Shown: piece after piece, positions 1 through 3,835 of the stretch
Layout of the letters: the number at the start of each line of letters is the position of its first letter
Position numbering within the stretch: position 1 is the first letter of the stretch
Made by a program: the position numbers and the translations under genes
Notes under the pieces: model-generated
What the model saw: only the letters and a program-made list of their open reading frames with translations
Database searches by the model: none
Told to the model about the DNA's origin: nothing
Source of the DNA: Candidatus Bathyarchaeota archaeon
GTDB taxonomy: Archaea > Thermoproteota > Bathyarchaeia > TCS64
Length of the DNA: 6,675 nucleotides
NCBI GenBank assembly: GCA_013619005.1
Contig: JABXKY010000066.1
Coordinates: 1-6,675 of the forward strand
Direction of reading: 5' to 3'

Positions 1-42
1 ATCTAGGGCTACCGTATTTGACACTTAAATCTAACTCCGGAT

Positions 43-54
43 CCCCTTTCGGGG
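43..54. other. Short GC hairpin upstream of the regulator promoter
   Basis: CCCC-TTTC-GGGG forms a 4-bp perfect stem with a 4-base loop. Read on the minus strand the loop is GAAA, a stable GNRA tetraloop. It lies in the 5' flank, before the promoter of the first gene. It could be the end of a transcript or RNA arriving from outside the window. No T-tract follows it on the plus strand, so a terminator call is weak. I could not assign bases 1-60 to any gene on either strand. Confidence 0.3.
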
Positions 55-78
55 CAAGATGTTTACAGCTCCGATATG

Positions 79-88
79 CTTATAAGTA
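79..88 (+). promoter_or_regulatory. Probable TATA box of the ribbon-helix-helix operon
   Basis: The AT-rich element CTTATAAGTA lies about 55 bases before the ATG at 140. An archaeal transcription start about 25 bases downstream of the box would fall near 105-112, inside the tandem palindromes at 89-119. That is the arrangement expected of a promoter repressed by an operator between the TATA box and the start site. Placement is by sequence appearance only. Confidence 0.5.
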
Positions 89-119
89 TACTTGTTAACA
101 AGTAAACTTGTAAACAAGT
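89..119. promoter_or_regulatory. Tandem palindromic operator in front of the regulator gene
   Basis: Two 14-bp palindromes stand side by side. ACTTGTTAACAAGT (90-103) is perfect, and with its flanks gives a perfect 16-bp palindrome at 89-104. ACTTGTAAACAAGT (106-119) differs from perfect symmetry at one base pair in the core. Their centres are 16 bp apart. The same DNA can be read as direct repeats of GTAAAC at 102-107 and 110-115 with an 8-bp period. Ribbon-helix-helix repressors commonly bind tandem short repeats or palindromes as stacked dimers; MetJ uses 8-bp boxes. The site overlaps the expected transcription start, so autorepression by the downstream gene product is the simplest inference. 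A further 10-bp palindrome, AAGTATACTT (84-93), overlaps the left edge. Confidence 0.75.
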
Positions 120-124
120 AATCT

Positions 125-130
125 GGTGAT
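125..130 (+). promoter_or_regulatory. Shine-Dalgarno GGTGAT for the ribbon-helix-helix gene
   Basis: GGTGAT matches part of the archaeal Shine-Dalgarno consensus GGAGGTGATC and ends 9 bases before the ATG at 140, which supports that start. The gene is therefore probably translated from a leadered mRNA. This contrasts with hypF, where no such site is seen. Confidence 0.6.
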
Positions 131-139
131 ACGGTAATC

Positions 140-580
140 ATGCCACGCAAAACTGTCGCTATAAGGGGATTGGACACCGAGCTTTACACAGAAGTCTTCT
201 CCATGGCAAAAAAAGATGGAAAGAACGTGGCTGATCTAGTCAACAAGGCACTCGACCAGTACATCAACAATGATGGACCTGAGGCCGTCGCATTTATGAC
301 CGGTGGTACATTATCTAACTCCGCGGAATTCATTCTAGCCATCGACGACGACGGTGAAATAAGCCTCTCCAAGGACGATATCAAGGAAATAGCCATTGAA
401 ATGGGTCCTTTCGCCATAGAGAGCAATGGTAGTCTAATATTCGAGAAAGACGTTGATAAAAACGCCCTAGCCCAGATCTCTAGGATACAGGTAAAGTCAG
501 GTACAGTAAAGGTACCCAAGACGGCGTATGCACAATTCCTAATAAAGTGCAAGATACAAGGAAAACTCGACAAGTATTGA
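140..580 (+). CDS. Ribbon-helix-helix (CopG/MetJ-like) transcriptional regulator with an unassigned C-terminal domain
   Basis: Likely a DNA-binding regulator of 146 residues. Residues 3-10 (RKTVAIRG) look like the DNA-contacting beta strand of a ribbon-helix-helix fold. It is followed by helix A (about 12-25) and helix B (about 28-42, NVADLVNKALDQYI), the usual order for CopG/Arc-type proteins. Residues 60-146 form a second, mixed alpha/beta domain rich in charged residues. The length recalls NikR, but the C-terminal half contains no histidines, so NikR-type nickel binding is not supported. The ATG start has a GGTGAT site 9 bases upstream. The stop (TGA, 578-580) overlaps a TTG start of the next gene as TTGA, suggesting translational coupling. 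Tandem palindromes at 89-119 are the likely operator, so autoregulation is probable. A related word before hypF suggests a second target. The ligand or signal sensed by the C-terminal domain is unknown to me. Confidence 0.85.
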   Translation: MPRKTVAIRGLDTELYTEVFSMAKKDGKNVADLVNKALDQYINNDGPEAVAFMTGGTLSNSAEFILAIDDDGEISLSKDDIKEIAIEMGPFAIESNGSLIFEKDVDKNALAQISRIQVKSGTVKVPKTAYAQFLIKCKIQGKLDKY

Positions 581-1179
581 GATCCGTTTCTACGGTAGCA
601 GTAGGGGTTCAAGATGGAAGCTTCGAGTCGTTCCAGCGAGGAGTAGTTAACCCCATTCAGTGCACCAGCCTTTGTTGTACACGTTTACAGGGGCCAGAGC
701 TGCTGGACCTCAGGGTCGTCCCCATCACAGTGGACGGCCTTGACGCAGGTGTAAACATTGTAAACATCCTCAGGGACTGGGAGATGGATGTCATTATACT
801 TGGAGGCGCTACGTTCGCTGGGTTCAACGTGGTGGACGTGGATTATGTTTACAGGGAGATTGGGAAGCCCATTATTGTCTATATGTCTAAGTACCCGGAC
901 ATGGATGCCACGTTGAGCGCCCTACGAAAACACTTCCCCGATTGGAGGGAGAGGTGGAGGAGGTACGAGGCGTTAGGCAAGATACATGAGGTCAAGATCG
1001 GTGAACAGCCATTAAGTTACTTCGAGGTTGTCGGTGGATCAGTTGGATACGCTGAAAATGTATTGAAGGAGCAAGCCATTCACGGTAGGATGCCTGAGGC
1101 GTTGAGGCTCGCTGATCTGATCGCCAAGGGCACTAGTTCAGTCTTTCAAGATCCAATGGGAACTGGTCGTGGGTCTTGA
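577..1179 (+). CDS. DUF99 / UPF0215 family protein (EndoV-like, 'endonuclease dU' relative), possibly catalytically altered
   Basis: Family match is by recognised motifs, numbered from the TTG start (200 aa). They are the N-terminal strand VAVGVQDGSF (7-16), VDGLDA (52-57), GGATFAGFNVVD (76-87), GKPIIVYMSKYPDMDATLSAL (97-117) and a C-terminal MPEALRLADLIAKG (172-185). DUF99 proteins share the RNase H-like fold of endonuclease V, and some are annotated as endonucleases on deaminated DNA. In the versions I recall, the first strand reads IDDGxF and the central strand LDGITFAGFN. Here these read VQDGSF and LGGATFAGFN, so two acidic positions are lost. A GTG at 547 in the same frame would give 210 residues but sits inside the upstream gene. 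TTG at 577 makes a TTGA overlap with the upstream stop and gives a family-typical start, so I prefer it. No strong ribosome-binding site is seen for either. The last 15 codons overlap the 3' end of DP1 on the other strand. Confidence 0.8.
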   Translation: MRSVSTVAVGVQDGSFESFQRGVVNPIQCTSLCCTRLQGPELLDLRVVPITVDGLDAGVNIVNILRDWEMDVIILGGATFAGFNVVDVDYVYREIGKPIIVYMSKYPDMDATLSALRKHFPDWRERWRRYEALGKIHEVKIGEQPLSYFEVVGGSVGYAENVLKEQAIHGRMPEALRLADLIAKGTSSVFQDPMGTGRGS

Positions 1180-2596
1180 GGTTGAACACTGACAGTACGC
1201 CTGGTGTGGGGTCCAGTTTCATCCTCTTCTGGTAAGGTGTCTGATCCTGGAAGCTGCCGCTTGAGATCAACGTGACACCCTTGTACTTCTTGGACTCGTA
1301 GATGTGAATATGCCCCATCACCACAACATCCGGGACGTGCTTCATCACAAGCCGGTCAACCTTCTCGGGCGCGATAGGGGTAGTACCTCCGTATGAGGGC
1401 GCTATGTGCCTGCATTTTAAGAGTAACTCAACAGCGTTCACTGGGTTGTGGAAATCGTGCCCAGGCGTAGAGCCTAGGATATCAGAGAGCGCTGTACCAT
1501 GCGCTATCAGGATTCGCACGGTGTTCAGGTCAACATAAACTGGGTTGGGCGCCATGAGCACCTTAGGGTTGGCGTATAGCGATGGCGCGTAGCTCTCTGA
1601 TATGACGGGTTGGGGGAGGCTTCGTCTTACCGCGTCGTGGTTGCCAGGTATGATGATTGTCTCAATGTGGTCAGGGAACTGCTCTATGAGCTTTGCAGCC
1701 TCCTCGTACTGTGCCTTCTGGGTGGTTATGGTGAGCTCCTCAAGTTGGTTCGGGTATATCCCTATCCCCTCGACGAGGTCCCCCGCTATCACAACGTACT
1801 TCACGGTTGACGCCAGGTTCTTGCTGGGTTGGGGACCGAGGTCCTGGTTGAGCCATCTGATGAACTTCTCGAACAGATCAGCCCTAAAATGCGTGCTACC
1901 AATATGAACATCGCCTATGAAGACAACCGATACCGGGTCATCGCTCCTATTGATATTATGCATGGGAATGTCAGGCCAGTAGAGCTCGTTGGCAACCATC
2001 ATGTTCTCCCTGAAACGGGTGCCCTCGAAACATATCACTTGGTCCATGAGAATCTCCAAACCCTTCTTGACGTTCTCCTCGCCGCTGACCATCACTTGGG
2101 TAGCGGTATCCATGTCCTCAAGGTCTAAGAACAGGCGGTTGTTTCTGGCGCTCTTCTTCGTGACTATCCCCACTGCCTTGAACTTCGTCTTTAGAGGCAG
2201 TTTCAAAGCCTGGGCAATTGGGATGGCGTCCTTGAGGTCAAGGCGCTGCTTGATTATCGCCTCAAGCTGCTTGAACCTGCTGTTGAAGTAGTCAATGTAC
2301 CCGTCCGAGCTTCCTATTGACTGGGTATCCTCGGATGAAAGAACCTCGAGCCTGTTCGCGGTCTTCGTAGCAAGGGCTGGCCTCACTGGCTTCCTCACAT
2401 CTGGTTCCTCGGTGAGGAAACCTGCGTCGATAATGAAAATATTGGACTGCCCATTGGCCCTCCTAATGGCTCCCTCCATCAACAGGACGGCCTCTTCTAC
2501 GGGCCTCTGGTTGAGGAGCGCGAAGGCATCAGGGGTGAGCTGGTAGCCCTCCGCCATCGCCTTTTGCACTATAGGCTGGAGTTCCTTGGACAGCAT
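1133..2596 (-). CDS. polB: DNA polymerase D small subunit DP1 (exonuclease/proofreading subunit)
   Basis: DP1 partners the large subunit DP2 in the archaeal replicative polymerase PolD and carries the Mre11-like 3'-5' exonuclease. The 487-residue product is complete. Residues 1-62 form a small helical N-terminal domain like that of other DP1 proteins, followed by a variable linker (about 63-135). An OB-fold covers about 136-210 (VGIVTKKSARNNRLFLDLED). The calcineurin-like phosphoesterase domain covers about 221-480. All metal-binding motifs are present: GDVHIGS (D229, H231), GDLVEG (D273), PGNHD (N319, H320, D321), AHG (H366) and GHIH (H429, H431). It is therefore predicted to be an active nuclease. 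ATG follows the stop of the cupin gene by 7 bp, so the two are probably co-transcribed. The TAG stop lies inside the end of the convergent DUF99 gene (47-bp overlap). The gene for DP2 is not in the window. The length is near the short end of the family; Pyrococcus DP1 is longer because of its linker. Confidence 0.97.
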   Translation of the reverse strand: MLSKELQPIVQKAMAEGYQLTPDAFALLNQRPVEEAVLLMEGAIRRANGQSNIFIIDAGFLTEEPDVRKPVRPALATKTANRLEVLSSEDTQSIGSSDGYIDYFNSRFKQLEAIIKQRLDLKDAIPIAQALKLPLKTKFKAVGIVTKKSARNNRLFLDLEDMDTATQVMVSGEENVKKGLEILMDQVICFEGTRFRENMMVANELYWPDIPMHNINRSDDPVSVVFIGDVHIGSTHFRADLFEKFIRWLNQDLGPQPSKNLASTVKYVVIAGDLVEGIGIYPNQLEELTITTQKAQYEEAAKLIEQFPDHIETIIIPGNHDAVRRSLPQPVISESYAPSLYANPKVLMAPNPVYVDLNTVRILIAHGTALSDILGSTPGHDFHNPVNAVELLLKCRHIAPSYGGTTPIAPEKVDRLVMKHVPDVVVMGHIHIYESKKYKGVTLISSGSFQDQTPYQKRMKLDPTPGVLSVFNLKTHDQFPLDLERLN

Positions 2597-2603
2597 AGGG
2601 TGT

Positions 2604-2948
2604 TTACTTCGCCTTTATTACGTAGTCAGTCCTTGCAGGAGCGAAGGTCTCGATGATAACCGCTGGCTCATCGCCCTTCGTCACGAACTTGTGCTCCTCG
2701 TGCGGCGATAGAAACCAGGCCGCTCCTGGCTTTGCCTTGACTGTTTTATCCCTAGTTGATAGCTCACCTGCTCCTGAGATCAGGGTGCCCATCTGCTCGT
2801 GTGGGTGCTGGTGCCAATCAACGACGGCACCGGGGTGTATTACAATATAACATTGTGTGGCATGCATTCCGTTTCCAATGATACGGATATCTACTCCTTC
2901 AAAGGGCTCGAAGCGGGGAGCCTCGTCCCATGTGGTTGGCTGTACCAT
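2604..2948 (-). CDS. Small single-domain cupin
   Basis: A 114-residue protein that is almost entirely one cupin beta barrel. Cupin motif 1 is visible at G40-x5-H46-x-H48-x3-Q52-x6-G59, with Gln in place of the usual Glu ligand (PHEQ). Motif 2 is visible at G75-x6-P82-x3-H86. The likely metal ligands are H46, H48, Q52 and H86. Small cupins of this kind include isomerases, dioxygenase-like enzymes and sugar- or ligand-binding proteins, and the sequence does not decide between them. It is soluble, with no signal peptide. It lies between the membrane-anchored winged-helix gene (34 bp upstream) and DP1 (7 bp downstream), all on the minus strand, so it is probably the middle gene of an operon. No clear Shine-Dalgarno precedes the ATG. 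A functional link to PolD is not evident; co-location could be incidental. Confidence 0.85.
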   Translation of the reverse strand: MVQPTTWDEAPRFEPFEGVDIRIIGNGMHATQCYIVIHPGAVVDWHQHPHEQMGTLISGAGELSTRDKTVKAKPGAAWFLSPHEEHKFVTKGDEPAVIIETFAPARTDYVIKAK

Positions 2949-2961
2949 AGAACAGTGTAGG

Positions 2962-2971
2962 GGATTAATCC
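2962..2971. repeat. 10-bp palindrome between the winged-helix and cupin genes
   Basis: GGATTAATCC is a perfect palindrome within the 34-bp gap between the two minus-strand genes, just upstream of the cupin ATG. It could be an operator for an internal promoter, as the gap is AT-rich enough for one, or it could be chance. It is the only obvious structure in the gap. Confidence 0.3.
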
Positions 2972-2982
2972 TATTTGAATTG

Positions 2983-3648
2983 TTAGAAGTTAAGAGTGGG
3001 CTCCTCGTTCTGCCCCATGATGAGCTCCCTGATCTCCTTCCTGATACTGTACCTGTACGGCATGCTGCTGGTGTTCCTGTCGATGTACCCCTTCTCGTAG
3101 AGCTTCTTCAGGAGCCTAGCGGTGTGCTCACGGGTCTTGCCGATGACGTCCTTTATCTCGGGCACGGTTCCCTCGCCAAGGTCCACTATCATCTTGAGGA
3201 CCTCAAGCTCGGTGCCGGTGATCTGCTGCAGAATGTTATCGCCCTCCACCGGGATCGGGGCCGTAACCGGAACCTGCTGCACTATCCTGGGCTGCGAGGC
3301 TATCTTCTGGAGGTCCCCCCGCATGGACTCGATGCTGGTCTCAATGGTGTCGACCCTATCGGAGAGCTCCTTTACCTTCTCAAGTCCCTTGAGGGTCGCG
3401 TCTCCCGTTCCCTGCCCAGAGTTCATGGCCTCATTGGCCATGTACTTTGCCTGGAGCGCCTCGCTCTCAATCCTGTCAAGCTCGGACTCCATCCTCTTGA
3501 CCTGCCTCGTGAACCCCGAGCTGATGTTCCGTACAGCGTCCTTACTGTCCTCGTACTCCTCCTGGGCCATGACGACGCGCTGGTACACTATGTAGCTTCC
3601 AACTATCATTACCACGAAAAGGGACAGGGTGGTGAACAGCATCTCCAT
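2983..3648 (-). CDS. Membrane-anchored coiled-coil protein with a C-terminal winged-helix DNA-binding domain
   Basis: The 221-residue product has three parts. Residues about 5-27 (LFTTLSLFVVMIVGSYIVYQ) are a single hydrophobic membrane helix at the extreme N-terminus. Residues about 29-118 are charged and heptad-like, with many E/K/R and spaced I/L/M/V, and predict a long coiled coil. After a short Pro/Val-rich linker (119-137), residues about 143-212 form a winged-helix domain of MarR/TrmB/ArsR style. Helix 2 is TVPEIKDVIG, the recognition helix is TREHTARLLKKLYEKGYI, and the wing includes MPYRYSIRKEIREL. The arrangement suggests a dimeric DNA-binding protein tethered to the inner face of the membrane. 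ATG at 3648 and an in-frame ATG at 3642 are both possible starts; AGGT lies 6 bases before the first. It is the first gene of the probable operon with the cupin and DP1, and is divergent from hypF. Its DNA target and signal are unknown. Confidence 0.85.
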   Translation of the reverse strand: MEMLFTTLSLFVVMIVGSYIVYQRVVMAQEEYEDSKDAVRNISSGFTRQVKRMESELDRIESEALQAKYMANEAMNSGQGTGDATLKGLEKVKELSDRVDTIETSIESMRGDLQKIASQPRIVQQVPVTAPIPVEGDNILQQITGTELEVLKMIVDLGEGTVPEIKDVIGKTREHTARLLKKLYEKGYIDRNTSSMPYRYSIRKEIRELIMGQNEEPTLNF

Positions 3649-3689
3649 GGGGCTACCTGATACAGACAGGGCAGGACAGGTTAATTACG

Positions 3690-3699
3690 TTATCTAAAA
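3690..3699 (-). promoter_or_regulatory. Probable TATA-like element of the winged-helix / cupin / DP1 operon
   Basis: On the minus strand, TTTTAGATAA lies about 42-51 bases before the ATG at 3648. That would place transcription start about 15-20 bases before the codon. It is the best AT-rich candidate upstream of the gene. The weaker GTAATTAA (3681-3688) is an alternative closer to the start. The spacer contains a run of CTGTC/CTGCC-like units (3660-3680). Position-based inference only. Confidence 0.35.
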
Positions 3700-3739
3700 T
3701 GGGACAATCCATGGGGTTTACTTGAATTAGTTATCAAGA

Positions 3740-3767
3740 AAACAATCACGATTTGTCTGGATTGTTT
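3740..3767. repeat. Inverted repeat AAACAATC / GATTGTTT in the divergent promoter region
   Basis: AAACAATC (3740-3747) and its exact complement GATTGTTT (3760-3767) are separated by 12 bp in the middle of the 187-bp intergenic region. The right arm runs into the GTTTAC repeats at 3764-3777. The half-site spacing, about two helical turns centre to centre, suits a dimeric regulator. A second, shorter inverted repeat, CTTGA (3721-3725) with TCAAG (3734-3738), lies beside it. Which protein would bind is unknown. Confidence 0.4.
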
Positions 3768-3778
3768 ACTTGTTTACA
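3764..3778. promoter_or_regulatory. Operator-like site shared with the ribbon-helix-helix promoter
   Basis: GTTTACTTGTTTAC is two copies of GTTTAC with an 8-bp period, the same spacing as the GTAAAC pair at 102-115. The word ACTTGTTTACA (3768-3778) is the exact reverse complement of 109-119 in the tandem operator. A third partial copy, GTTTACTTGA, lies at 3716-3725. The site is about 22 bp upstream of the presumed hypF TATA element, and upstream of the divergent promoter too. A bound regulator could act on either. Inferred ligand: the ribbon-helix-helix protein encoded at 140-580. Confidence 0.55.
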
Positions 3779-3799
3779 TGATTATTTTCAAGCTTAGAG

Positions 3800-3808
3800 T
3801 TTAAATTA
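3800..3808 (+). promoter_or_regulatory. Probable TATA box of hypF
   Basis: TTTAAATTA lies 28-36 bases before the TTG start at 3836. With the normal archaeal spacing, transcription would begin within a few bases of the start codon. The mRNA would then be leaderless or nearly so, which fits the absence of any Shine-Dalgarno sequence. Confidence 0.5.
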
Positions 3809-3835
3809 CGCAGTTCGACTAGAACTTGATACTCC

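Noticed and set aside
1..60. Possible tRNA or other RNA gene end at the left edge
   Set aside because: There is a GC hairpin but no T-arm consensus, acceptor pairing or CCA-like end, so no RNA gene can be supported.
140..580. NikR-type nickel regulator, tempting because hypF is in the window and the length fits
   Set aside because: The C-terminal half lacks the histidine ligands NikR uses, and the operator is not the GTATGA-type dyad.
184..612. 142-aa open frame antisense to the ribbon-helix-helix gene
   Set aside because: Ser/Ile-rich translation without motifs. The plus strand has a ribosome-binding site, operator and recognisable fold.
3122..3595. 157-aa plus-strand open frame within the winged-helix gene
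   Set aside because: Ser/Met-rich shadow frame. The minus-strand protein shows a membrane helix, coiled coil and winged helix.
2857..3660. 267-aa open frame on the plus strand opposite the winged-helix and cupin genes
   Set aside because: The translation is low-complexity, rich in Leu, His, Val and Gly, and has no domain. It is antisense to two genes with clear domains, so it is a codon-bias shadow.
3660..3680. Short ACAG/GACAGG-like repeat in the winged-helix leader
   Set aside because: The units are imperfect and few; this looks like simple sequence, not a CRISPR or defined repeat array.
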